Made by a program: the position numbers and the translations under genes. Of a stretch of 64,000 bases of DNA, positions 36,363-44,475 are shown in pieces (within the stretch, counting starts at the first letter, position 1; each line of letters starts with the position of its first letter). Source of the DNA: Polyangiaceae bacterium (lineage in GTDB: Bacteria; Myxococcota_A; Polyangia; Polyangiales; Polyangiaceae); NCBI GenBank assembly GCA_019637265.1, contig JAHBVY010000001.1, positions 1,674,001 to 1,738,000 of the forward strand. Reading direction: 5' to 3'. Below the pieces are notes generated by a model that was not told where the DNA came from, ran no database searches, and saw only the letters and a list, made by a program, of their open reading frames with translations.

Positions 36363-36821
36363 TCAGCGCACGCGGGGCCTGGTACCGGAGCCTGACGTCA
36401 GGTCCCCGTCACTGCCTTGGGCGGATCTGAGCGCTTCGCGCAGCTTGGGCGCGTGCTCTGCCGAGGCGCCGAGGTGCGTGAGCACGACCTGCACCAGCTC
36501 GTCCATCGTCGCCAGCTTGTCGACCACGGGGCCCACTTGGCGCGCGGCGGCGCGCTCGGCCTCGTCGCGTGAGGCGGTGAAGAACACACAGGCGGACACC
36601 TGACCTCGCTCGATCAGGCGCCGCGCGAGATCGACCCCCGAGCCATCCGGCAGGTCGATGTCGAGCACCGCCACGTCGAAGACGCCGCGCTCGGCGAGCG
36701 CTGCCTCCGCACGCGACACGCTGCCAACGCGCACCACCTCATGGCCGGTGCCACGCCGGAGCGCGATGGCGACCACCGTCGCCAGCGGCGGGTAGTCCTC
36801 GACCAAGAGCAGCCGCGTCAC
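36363..36821 (-). CDS. Single-domain response regulator (CheY-like)
   Basis: 152-residue protein consisting of one receiver domain plus a short disordered tail. Acidic pair in LLLVEDYPPL (Glu8, Asp9), phosphoacceptor Asp54 in AVLDIDLPDGSG, Thr/Ser in FFTASRD and a Lys in PVVDKLATMDEL complete the site. No output domain, so it should act through protein contact or as a phosphorelay intermediate. GTG 36821 begins at the first strand; a GTG at 36872 would add 17 residues. No kinase gene is nearby. It converges on the antitoxin-like gene with a gap of nine bases. Confidence 0.8.
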   Translation of the reverse strand: MTRLLLVEDYPPLATVVAIALRRGTGHEVVRVGSVSRAEAALAERGVFDVAVLDIDLPDGSGVDLARRLIERGQVSACVFFTASRDEAERAAARQVGPVVDKLATMDELVQVVLTHLGASAEHAPKLREALRSAQGSDGDLTSGSGTRPRVR

Positions 36822-37043
36822 GCGTGGAGCTTGCCAGGGCCTAGCCACCTGACCAAGCCGTTTGTCACCCAACCGCGGGAGTGACGCCTCTCGCGGCGAG
36901 GTCGGCTGGCGGGCTCGATCTCGATCGCGCGCCTCACACGCTCAATCTCTACTGAAACAATGCACCGTGCTCACCATGCGCAGGGCCTGGAGACGCGCGG
37001 CGCGGGCTCGCGGGCCGAGCAGCTCCCGGCGCCACCAGCGCAG

Positions 37044-37118
37044 CGCTACCATGGGGAAAATGGCGGAGGCGCGACTCAGCGACCGGTGGAGCGCAGCGTG
37101 GCTACCATGGGGAAATGG
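37044..37118. repeat. Diverged duplication of the EEP gene's last codons
   Basis: GCTACCATGGGGAAATGG (37101-37118) encodes part of the C-terminal HFPMVAT of the EEP protein on the reverse strand. GCTACCATGGGGAAAATGG at 37045-37063, past the stop, repeats it with one extra A; similarity continues into the GCGCAGC side. Confidence 0.75.
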
Positions 37119-38002
37119 TCCGAGGCGTAGCGGAGGGGCGCGCCAGGGCCTGTTTGATACTGGTGTATGTCCACGCGCCACTCGCTGACGCTGAAATCGT
37201 CGCCGTGACTCACGAAGATGTGGTCGATGCGATCGTCCAGATCGTAGCTCGGCGCTGGGCTCTCGTTGGTGTCCACCAGCCAGCGCTCGGCGAGCGCCTG
37301 GGTGTTCACGAGCCCGCCTTCGATGAGCAGCCGGTAGGCCTCGGTGTCCGGCTTCGAGTTGAAATCCCCGAGCAGCACCACCGGCGCGTCGAGGACCCAC
37401 GGCGCCATGCGCTCCAAGATCAGCGGCGCGCTCAGCTGTTGACTGGGGAAGTTATTGTCCACGTGGGTCGACGCGAAATAGACCGCGCGCTCGCTCGCGC
37501 GGTCGAGCAGCTTGGCCCACACCACGAGCCGCGGGAGCTGACGCCCTTCGGAGAACCCCGTCGAGCTCGGCACCTCGGGCGTCGGGCTCAGCCAATACTC
37601 CCCGCGCTCCAAGAGCTCGTAGCGCGACGCGCGGTAGAGGATGCTGGCGTCCGGGTAGGTGACGGGGCTGTCGCTCGCGGCGTAATACAGGGCCTCGTAA
37701 CCGGGTAGCAGCTCGCGCATCTGATCGACCTCGCTCGTGAACGCGAGCTCCTGGAGCCCGATCAGGTCCGCGTCGTGGCGCTCGAAGATGTCCGCGAAGT
37801 ACCGCTGCCGCTCATCCCAGGAGTCGTACTCACCGCCGCCACAGAACGAGCACATCACGTTGTAGGTGAGCACGGTGAACGCTTGGGGCTCGGGGGTTTG
37901 GGGGTTGGGTTCCGCCTCATCGCTCCCGCAGCCCCACGTCCCGGCGATGAGCGCCCCCACGGCGAAGAGCTGGACGAAACGGAGACCCGATGGCGCACGC
38001 AT
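37076..38002 (-). CDS. Exported endonuclease/exonuclease/phosphatase family protein
   Basis: 308-residue predicted lipoprotein or secreted protein (signal FVQLFAVGALIAGTWGC). The EEP (DNase I/sphingomyelinase) domain shows TVLTYNVMCSF, LIGLQEL (metal Glu), ASTHVDNN, VVLLGDFNSKPDTEAY (catalytic Asp/Asn) and C-terminal DRIDHIFVS and SDHFPMVA (catalytic His), all conserved, so a metal-dependent phosphodiesterase on nucleic acid, phospholipid or inositol phosphate is expected outside the cytosol. ATG 38002 follows GAGG by about eight bases. Divergent from the long MoxR gene train. The last codons have a diverged copy downstream. Substrate unknown. Confidence 0.8.
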   Translation of the reverse strand: MRAPSGLRFVQLFAVGALIAGTWGCGSDEAEPNPQTPEPQAFTVLTYNVMCSFCGGGEYDSWDERQRYFADIFERHDADLIGLQELAFTSEVDQMRELLPGYEALYYAASDSPVTYPDASILYRASRYELLERGEYWLSPTPEVPSSTGFSEGRQLPRLVVWAKLLDRASERAVYFASTHVDNNFPSQQLSAPLILERMAPWVLDAPVVLLGDFNSKPDTEAYRLLIEGGLVNTQALAERWLVDTNESPAPSYDLDDRIDHIFVSHGDDFSVSEWRVDIHQYQTGPGAPLRYASDHFPMVATLRSTGR

Positions 38003-38240
38003 GGCGGCATCCTCGCGCCGAGGCGCGCGCCACGCCAGGAAATCGAGCGTGCCAGACGTCGCTCCTGCAGCGTCACATCGAAGCGCACAGCGGCGAACGC
38101 CATGCCAAACCCCCTGCCCTGCCCTCGAATTCCCCGCGAGCTGCGCGGGGAGACAGGCCCGTGACGACCTCACCGCCAGCTCGTGCAGCGGGCTCCGGGA
38201 ATCGACCGGAGGGGGCCAGGCATTTCGCCAGGACGCGCGT

Positions 38241-40058
38241 ATGATACCGCCCATGGGAGAACCCGCCGGGGCGTTCCACGCCCGCTTCGAGCGTTGGGCC
38301 CGGCGCGTACGGCGCCGGTTGGCGCTGAGCTACGTGCTCAGCGGCTTCACCTATGGCCTGGTGCTGGGCGCGGCTGCGGCCGGTCTAGCTTGGTGGCTAA
38401 GGGCCGGCGCGCTCAGGCCGTGGGCCGTTGGGCTCGGCGTGCTCGGCGCCGGCGCGGCGCTCGCCTGGGCGGTGCGGCGGCGCTTCAGCGATCAAGAGGT
38501 GGCGCTCTACCTCGACGCGCGCACCGGAGGGGAAGAGGTAGTCAGTACCGCGGTCGAATTGCTGCGGGAGGCGGAGCGCAACGACCCCGCGCGTCAGCTG
38601 GTGGTGACGCAGGCGGCCGAGCACCTGAAGCAGGTGGAGCCCGCGCGGGTGCGCCCCCGGGTGCTGGCGCGGCGCCACGCGCTGGGTCCGCTGGCGCTGG
38701 CAGGCATCGTGTACCTGAGCCTGATCGCGCTCCCGCGGGTGCCCGAGGCCGCGCCGCCGCCGCCCGGCGCCGAGCTGGTGCAGGTGGACGAGCTGAAGGG
38801 GCTCGAGCGCATCATCCAGCTGACGGAGCTGGACGCGCGCGACGCGGAGCAGCGCAAGCGCCTGGACGCCATCGCGAAGGAGGCGGAGAAGCTACGGGAG
38901 GACTTGAAGCAGGGGCTGGAGAAGCGCGAGGCCTTGGCGCGCATCGCCCGGCTTCGCGATCAAATCCAGGCGGAAAAGCTCTCTCACGGCGACGCCAAGA
39001 ACCGCGCGGGGCTCGAGGCGGCGCTGAGCAAGCTGCGCGAGAACAAGCTGGAGGCCGCCGCCAAGGCGCTGGGCGATGGAGACCTGACCGAGTTCGACCG
39101 CGAGATGCAGCGGCTGGCGAACCAGGCCGAGGAGAGCGCGCGCGACGCCGCGAAGGAGGCGCTGGAGCAGGCGGCCAAGGCCGCGAAGGAGCGCGGCGCG
39201 AAGGATCTCGCGGAGTCATTGGAGGAGCAGCAGAAGCGATTCGAGGAGCGCAGCGAGGGGGCGCAAGCGCTGCGTGAGCTGGGTCGTCAGCTAGGCGAAC
39301 GGTTGGGCGAGCAGGGCCAGAAGGACCTGCGGGAGTTTGGTGAGCAGGGCAGCCCGGAGGCGCGTCAGCGCCTGGCGGAGGCGCTCGGTGAGGCGCTCGA
39401 GGGGATGACCGAAGAGGAGCGCCGCCAGCTCGCCGAGAACCTGGGCAAGCAGCTGGAGCAAGGGGGCGGCGGCGCGATGAGCCCCGAGCAGCTGAAGGAC
39501 TTGGCGGAGGCGCTGAAAGATCCTGCGAAGCGGCAGCAACTGCAGGACGCCCTGAAGGAGCTCGGTCAGCCGCAGGGCAGCGATGACTCACGGAGAGAAC
39601 AGGGCCTGGACGACGCCGATCGTGGCGGTGGAGAGGCTCAGAAGGGGCTCGGGGTGCCGACGCCGGCTCCAGGTCAAGGCGATCAGCCGGGTCAACAGGG
39701 CCAGCAAGGACCGAAGGGCCAGAAGCCAGGGCAGAGCCCGAGCCAGGGGCAGAGCCCGGGGCAACAGGGCGGCCCAGGGAGCGATCGCGATGAGGGTGAG
39801 GGGGACCACGGCGCGACGGGCAAGGAGCGCATCTCGGGCGATGAGCTGCGCTCCAAGGCGAACGCGAAGTGGAACAAGGAGGGAGGGCTCCACGGCGCCA
39901 CCCTGGGGCGCTCGAGCAGCTCGGGGGGCCGCGAGACGGCCAACCAACGCGGCGCTGGCGGCCTGGGCCGCGTGGCACCCCAGGAGATCGGCGGGGTGGA
40001 GCGCTCCGAGGTACCCGAGGAGTACCGTGAGCAGGTCGGACGTTACTTCCAACCCTGA
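38241..40058 (+). CDS. Membrane protein with long coiled coil and Gln/Gly-rich tail
   Basis: 605-residue protein that opens the MoxR-VWA gene train. Two transmembrane helices near the N-terminus (YVLSGFTYGLVLGAAAAGLAWW; PWAVGLGVLGAGAALAWAV) are followed by a third hydrophobic stretch (LGPLALAGIVYLSLIALP). Residues 185-420 are a highly charged, probably coiled-coil region rich in Glu, Lys, Arg and Ala. Residues about 450-520 are Gln/Gly/Pro-rich with collagen-like GQxG spacing, and the end reads VPEEYREQVGRYF, typical of membrane proteins encoded beside MoxR (DUF4175-like). It may be a scaffold for the complex. ATG 38241 has AGGA seven bases upstream. Function not established. Confidence 0.65.
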   Translation: MIPPMGEPAGAFHARFERWARRVRRRLALSYVLSGFTYGLVLGAAAAGLAWWLRAGALRPWAVGLGVLGAGAALAWAVRRRFSDQEVALYLDARTGGEEVVSTAVELLREAERNDPARQLVVTQAAEHLKQVEPARVRPRVLARRHALGPLALAGIVYLSLIALPRVPEAAPPPPGAELVQVDELKGLERIIQLTELDARDAEQRKRLDAIAKEAEKLREDLKQGLEKREALARIARLRDQIQAEKLSHGDAKNRAGLEAALSKLRENKLEAAAKALGDGDLTEFDREMQRLANQAEESARDAAKEALEQAAKAAKERGAKDLAESLEEQQKRFEERSEGAQALRELGRQLGERLGEQGQKDLREFGEQGSPEARQRLAEALGEALEGMTEEERRQLAENLGKQLEQGGGGAMSPEQLKDLAEALKDPAKRQQLQDALKELGQPQGSDDSRREQGLDDADRGGGEAQKGLGVPTPAPGQGDQPGQQGQQGPKGQKPGQSPSQGQSPGQQGGPGSDRDEGEGDHGATGKERISGDELRSKANAKWNKEGGLHGATLGRSSSSGGRETANQRGAGGLGRVAPQEIGGVERSEVPEEYREQVGRYFQP

Positions 40059-40139
40059 CCCGCGCACCGAAGGGTCGCTCAGCGCGGCGCCGCCGATTCG
40101 GCGCACTGGCGCGCCCGCCCCTGCTACCGTCCCCACGCC

Positions 40140-41192
40140 ATGACAGCAGCCACCAGCGACCTAGCTCCCCGCGATTTGGAGGCGAGGCTCGCCTTCGCCC
40201 AAGGCGCCGCCACCCGGCTCCGCGAGGCGATCGGGGGCGTGATCGTCGGTCAGTCCGCCGTCGTGGATCAGACGCTGTGGGGGCTGCTCGCCGGCGGCCA
40301 CGTGCTGCTGGAGGGTGCGCCGGGGCTCGGCAAGACGCTGCTCGTGCGCACCATCGCCTCTTGCCTCGATCTGCAGTTCAGCCGCATCCAGTTCACCCCG
40401 GACCTGATGCCGAGCGACATCACCGGCACCAACGTGCTGGTGATGAGCGCCACGGGGGGCTCCACCGGGCAGTTTCAGCTGCACCGTGGGCCCATCTTCG
40501 GCCAAGTCATTTTGGCTGACGAGATCAACCGCGCCACGCCCAAGACGCAGAGCGCGCTGCTCGAGGCGATGCAGGAGCACGCCGTCACCATCGCCGGGGT
40601 GCGCCACCGCCTCGACGAGCCGTTCTTCGTGCTGGCCACGGAGAACCCCCTGGAGATGGAGGGCACCTACCCGCTCCCGGAGGCCCAGCTCGATCGCTTC
40701 TTGCTCAAGGTGCTCGTGCCGAGCCCGAGCGAGGACGAGCTCACTGGGATCCTCGCGCGCACCACGGGGCACGCCGGGGGCGAGCCTCCCCGCGTGCTCA
40801 GCTCGGCGGAGGTGCTGGAGCTGCGCGCGCTGTGCCGAGAGATCGCGGTGGCGGAGCCGGTGCTGCGCTACGCGGCGCGCCTGGTGCGCGCCACGGGGCC
40901 CGAGGGCGCGGGCGCGCCCGATCTGGTGCGGCGCGCGGTGCGCTTCGGCGCGGGGGTGCGGGGTGGGCAGTCGCTGGTGCTCGCCGCCAAGGCGGTCGCG
41001 CTGCTCGAGGCGCGCGCTCACGTCGCCTTCGCCGACATCCAGCGCGTGGCGCTCGCGGTGCTGCGGCATCGCATCATCCGCTCCTTCGAGGGCGAGGCCG
41101 ACGGCATCACGACCGATCAGGTGGTCGAGCAGGTGCTCGCGGCGGTGCCCACGCGCCCAGAGCCGGTTCAGCAGGCACTCGAGGCGCGGTGA
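40140..41192 (+). CDS. MoxR family AAA+ ATPase
   Basis: 350-residue cytosolic AAA+ ATPase. Seen: VIVGQSAVVDQTL, Walker A LLEGAPGLGKTLL, FTPDLMPSDITG, Walker B VILADEINRATPKTQSALLEAM, sensor 1 VLATENPLEMEGTYPLPEAQLDR (over several residues) and arginine finger region. MoxR ATPases remodel or mature partners carrying VWA domains, especially DUF58 and Bat-type proteins. All those partners lie downstream in the same train. Its stop overlaps the next gene (GTGA). Confidence 0.93.
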   Translation: MTAATSDLAPRDLEARLAFAQGAATRLREAIGGVIVGQSAVVDQTLWGLLAGGHVLLEGAPGLGKTLLVRTIASCLDLQFSRIQFTPDLMPSDITGTNVLVMSATGGSTGQFQLHRGPIFGQVILADEINRATPKTQSALLEAMQEHAVTIAGVRHRLDEPFFVLATENPLEMEGTYPLPEAQLDRFLLKVLVPSPSEDELTGILARTTGHAGGEPPRVLSSAEVLELRALCREIAVAEPVLRYAARLVRATGPEGAGAPDLVRRAVRFGAGVRGGQSLVLAAKAVALLEARAHVAFADIQRVALAVLRHRIIRSFEGEADGITTDQVVEQVLAAVPTRPEPVQQALEAR

Positions 41193-43381
41193 CTCGTTCG
41201 CTCGGATCACTACCGCTGCTCGCGCTGCGGCTGCTCACGCTGCAGTTCATTGGGCTGCTCGCGCCGAGCGGCTCGCTGTGCGCCTCCCTGCTGCCAAGGA
41301 ATCGCCCGCTGCCGAGCGCCCGCCTGCTGCCGAGCGCCCGCCTGCTGCTGAGCGCCGCGCTGCTGCTGAGCGCTGCCCTGTTGCCGAGCAGCGCGCTCGG
41401 CCGCTCGGACGTGGAGCTCAAGCAAGCACCGCAGTTGCTCTTGAGCGGTGAGCTATTGCTCGGCAAAGGCACGCCGGTCGAAGGTTGGTTCAGCATCTCG
41501 GCGCGGGTGGAGAACGTGACTGACCACGCCATCGAGGGGGAGCTGGCGTTGGTGGGGAGCCTCCCTTACTCCTCGGAGCGCTTGCTCGAGGTGCGCGCCC
41601 CGCTGTCGCTCTCCGGGCGCGGCGTCGTGCAGGTGGAGCTGCCGATGCGCGGCTTCTCGGGTGTGCCCGACCTCAAGCTGGTCGCTTACGGCGCCGAGGG
41701 CGGGGAGCTGGCGTCGCTCGAGCTGGGCAGCCCCCTGCCCCCCGCCCCGCTCCTGCTCGATCTCCAGCAGCCCAGCCGAATCGCTCCTGGGATACGCGGT
41801 CAGGCGCTCTACCTAGCGGGTCGACATTGGGATCGCTCCGACAAGGAGGCGGTGGTGGTGGTGTCGGGCCCAGAGGTGGTGAAGGGTGAGCTGATGCTCC
41901 CGCGCCACCCCGCGGGGTACGCCAGCGTCACGGTGGTGCTCGCCAAGAGCGAGACGCTGGCGCAGCTGAGCGGCGAGCGGCAGCTGGCCCTCGCCGACTG
42001 GCTGCTCTCGGGCGGCACCCTGGCGGTGGTGGTCAGTCGCCCGGAAGATCTACGCGGCGGCCTGCTACCGAAGCTCGTCGGTGGCACGGTGAGCCCGATC
42101 GCAGCGCACCGCGAGCTGTACCAAACCACCCGCTTCAAGGTCCCCGCCCACTACCCGACGAGCCGCAGCCCCACGCCCACTTGGGAGCCCGCCACCCCCG
42201 AGCCGGCCACCGCGACGGGGCTCGTGGGCTACACCGGGGGCAACCTCAAGCCGAGCCTGTGGGGCGCCTCCGCCAGCTATGGCTTGGGGGAGGTGCACCT
42301 CTTGGCGTTCGATGCGACCCAGGCGCCCCAAGTGGATGACAAGTGGGTGCAGCTGAAGGTGAAGCACCTGCTCCGCCACGCCACGCTCCGCGGCGACGCG
42401 CTCAGCTCACCCTACGCCATGCGCCCGCTGGACGCCGGCAACACCGACGTCATCAGGAGGCACCTCGACCCCAACGAGGGCACGCGCTGGACGATCGTCA
42501 TCTCCTCGCTCTTGCTCCTCCTCTACGCGGCGTTCGCGGGCCCCATCAACTTCTTCAGCGCCGCCAAGGTGGGTAAGCCGCTCCGCGCGTTCAAGCACTT
42601 GCCGCTCTACGCCCTCGGCACCTCGGCGCTCATCGTCGGGCTCGGGGTGGTGGCGAAGGGGTTCAGCGGACGCGCCCGGCACCTCAGCCTGATCGAGGCG
42701 GGCGCTGGGATGACGCGCGCGCCGATCACGCGCTACCGCGGGTTCTACGCCTCGAACACCGAGAGCCTCACGGTGCAGGGCAGCTCTCGCGAGGCGGTGC
42801 TCGACCTCATGGGGCGCGATCTCGACGTGAACCGCAAGCTGATCGTCGAGCGCGATGGGGCGCGCCTCGACGCGATTCAGGGGCGCCCCTGGCAGACGGT
42901 GGTGGTGAGGGAAGATGACTTCGTGGGTTTAGGGGGGGGGGTTAGCTTGATCCCCACGGCGGAGGGGGCGACCGTGGTGAACCGGCTCGGGAGAGACCTG
43001 GTGGGTGTGCTCGTCAAGTTACCGAACGAATCCGCGCGCTACTTCGACAAGATAGCTGATGGTGCCAGCGTCAACGTGATCCAGGGTGAGCTGGCGGACT
43101 CGCGCATCGGCCAAGGGAGGCGCACGAGCCCGCAGGACGACGTCAGCAGCCCGCTGCGCTCGGCGTACTTCCCCAAGCGCCTGAAGAGTGACGCCAGAGG
43201 CGCCTCCGAGGCGTGGCTGGCGCTGAGCGAGAGCGCCAGTGATTGCGACTGGTGGCCCGAAGACGCCCCCACCTTGATCGGGCAGCTGGATGGCGGTGAG
43301 GGCCGTGATTCAGGCTCGGGGCTCCGGCTCGATCGCGACGAGGTGCTGGTGCGTGTCCTTGGCTGGGGAGGTGCTCCGTGA
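41189..43381 (+). CDS. Large exported membrane protein of the MoxR cluster
   Basis: 730-residue protein of unknown family. The signal region is odd: after LPLLALRLLTLQFIGLLA come five hexapeptide repeats (LPSARL, LPSARL, LLSAAL, LLSAAL, LPSSAL) encoded by an 18-base tandem repeat, then RSDVEL. A large extracytoplasmic beta-rich part contains a GATase-like/Rossmann-like segment (KGELMLPRHPAGY, SGGTLAVVVSRPEDLRGG). Two transmembrane helices lie at about 433-455 and 471-492 with a short basic loop, followed by a further beta-rich domain. GTG 41189 overlaps the MoxR stop; its own stop overlaps the ABC ATPase start. In position it resembles DUF4350-type or Gld-like auxiliary proteins next to ABC exporters, but I cannot name it. 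Confidence 0.6.
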   Translation: MTRSLGSLPLLALRLLTLQFIGLLAPSGSLCASLLPRNRPLPSARLLPSARLLLSAALLLSAALLPSSALGRSDVELKQAPQLLLSGELLLGKGTPVEGWFSISARVENVTDHAIEGELALVGSLPYSSERLLEVRAPLSLSGRGVVQVELPMRGFSGVPDLKLVAYGAEGGELASLELGSPLPPAPLLLDLQQPSRIAPGIRGQALYLAGRHWDRSDKEAVVVVSGPEVVKGELMLPRHPAGYASVTVVLAKSETLAQLSGERQLALADWLLSGGTLAVVVSRPEDLRGGLLPKLVGGTVSPIAAHRELYQTTRFKVPAHYPTSRSPTPTWEPATPEPATATGLVGYTGGNLKPSLWGASASYGLGEVHLLAFDATQAPQVDDKWVQLKVKHLLRHATLRGDALSSPYAMRPLDAGNTDVIRRHLDPNEGTRWTIVISSLLLLLYAAFAGPINFFSAAKVGKPLRAFKHLPLYALGTSALIVGLGVVAKGFSGRARHLSLIEAGAGMTRAPITRYRGFYASNTESLTVQGSSREAVLDLMGRDLDVNRKLIVERDGARLDAIQGRPWQTVVVREDDFVGLGGGVSLIPTAEGATVVNRLGRDLVGVLVKLPNESARYFDKIADGASVNVIQGELADSRIGQGRRTSPQDDVSSPLRSAYFPKRLKSDARGASEAWLALSESASDCDWWPEDAPTLIGQLDGGEGRDSGSGLRLDRDEVLVRVLGWGGAP
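41309..41398 (+). repeat. 18-base tandem repeat coding for signal-peptide repeats
   Basis: Five 18-base units (41309, 41327, 41345, 41363, 41381); the first two are identical, the others drift. They encode hydrophobic hexapeptides near the export signal of the 730-residue protein. Confidence 0.9.
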
Positions 43382-44475
43382 GCCACGACACGGACGCGCA
43401 GGGCGCAGCCCATCAGGGCCACGCCAAACCCCCTGCCCTAGAAGCAGCGAGCCAAGCGCTCGCAGACCCCGGATCCGCGCGACCGGAGGCGGACCAGGCC
43501 CCGGCCATTCGCGTGCGGCACCTGTGGCATCGCTACGGCAATCGCGACGTGCTGAAGGACGTCAGCTTCGAGGTGGGGCACGGGGAGATCTTCGGCTTCA
43601 TCGGGCCGAACGGCGCCGGCAAGACCACCACCATCAACATCATGGCGACCCTGCTCGAGCCGATGGCGGGGCGGGTGGAGATCGACGGCATCGACGTGGC
43701 GCTGGACCCTGACGAGGTGCGGCGCCTGATAGGCTATATGCCTGACCATGCGGGCGTCTATGACCGCATCAGCGTGCGCGAGTACCTGGAGTTCTTCGCC
43801 GACGCGTTCCGGGTGGCGGACCTCGCGGTGGTGGACGCCGTGATCGAGCTCACGGATTTGGGCAACCTCCAGCACCGCCTGGTGGCCGCGCTGAGCAAGG
43901 GCATGAAGCAGCGGCTGCAGCTCGCGCGCATCCTGCTCCACGACCCCAAGGTGCTGATCTTGGATGAGCCGGCGAGCGACCTCGACCCGCGCGCGCGCAT
44001 CGAGATCCGAGATCTGCTGCTCGAGCTGAAGGACTTGGGCAAGACAGTATTCCTGTCCAGTCACATCCTCACCGAGCTCTCCGACGTGTGCACCTCGATC
44101 GGCATCTTGGAGAAGGGGCAGCTGGTGATCGCCGGGCCCATCGGGGAGATCGGCGCTCGGCTCGAGGCGGGCGCCTACGCGGGCGCTTCGCAGGGCGGCG
44201 CGCCGACGCCGATGGTCAGCACCCGGCGCCTGAAGCTGCGGGTGCTGGGTGACGCGCGCCAGGTGCTCCCGCTGCTGCAAGGCGGGGGCGGGGTGCTCGG
44301 CGTGGAGGCGGGGACCGGAGGTCAGCTGACGATCAGCCACTCGGGCGGCGACGCCTTCGTGGCGGACGTGGTGCGGCACCTGGTGAGCCAAGGCGTGGCG
44401 CTGGTGGGGGTGGAGCCCGAGCGCAACGAGCTCGAGCGCATCTTCCTCGAGTACACGCGGGGGGACCTGCAATGA
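43378..44475 (+). CDS. ABC transporter ATP-binding protein (ABC-2 type)
   Basis: 365-residue ATPase. After a 45-residue Ala/Pro-rich N-terminal tail come Walker A FIGPNGAGKTTT, Q-loop region LIGYMPDHAGVYDR, signature LSKGMKQRLQLAR, Walker B VLILDEPASDLDP and switch His in FLSSHILTELSD. A C-terminal domain (about 265-360) is typical of CcmA/NatA/GldA-like exporters. With the following permease it should form an ABC-2 type exporter. GTG 43378 lies after GGAGGTGCTCC and overlaps the previous stop; its stop overlaps the permease ATG (ATGA). Confidence 0.9.
   Translation: MSHDTDAQGAAHQGHAKPPALEAASQALADPGSARPEADQAPAIRVRHLWHRYGNRDVLKDVSFEVGHGEIFGFIGPNGAGKTTTINIMATLLEPMAGRVEIDGIDVALDPDEVRRLIGYMPDHAGVYDRISVREYLEFFADAFRVADLAVVDAVIELTDLGNLQHRLVAALSKGMKQRLQLARILLHDPKVLILDEPASDLDPRARIEIRDLLLELKDLGKTVFLSSHILTELSDVCTSIGILEKGQLVIAGPIGEIGARLEAGAYAGASQGGAPTPMVSTRRLKLRVLGDARQVLPLLQGGGGVLGVEAGTGGQLTISHSGGDAFVADVVRHLVSQGVALVGVEPERNELERIFLEYTRGDLQ

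Noticed and set aside
38104..38120. Possible promoter word shared with 43423-43439
   Set aside because: One copy is inside the ABC ATPase coding region and not before a gene, so a promoter role is unlikely; kept only as a dispersed repeat.
37866..38240. N-terminal extension of the coiled-coil membrane protein
   Set aside because: It is antisense to the EEP signal peptide and lacks conserved features; ATG 38241 has a ribosome site and starts just before the membrane segment.
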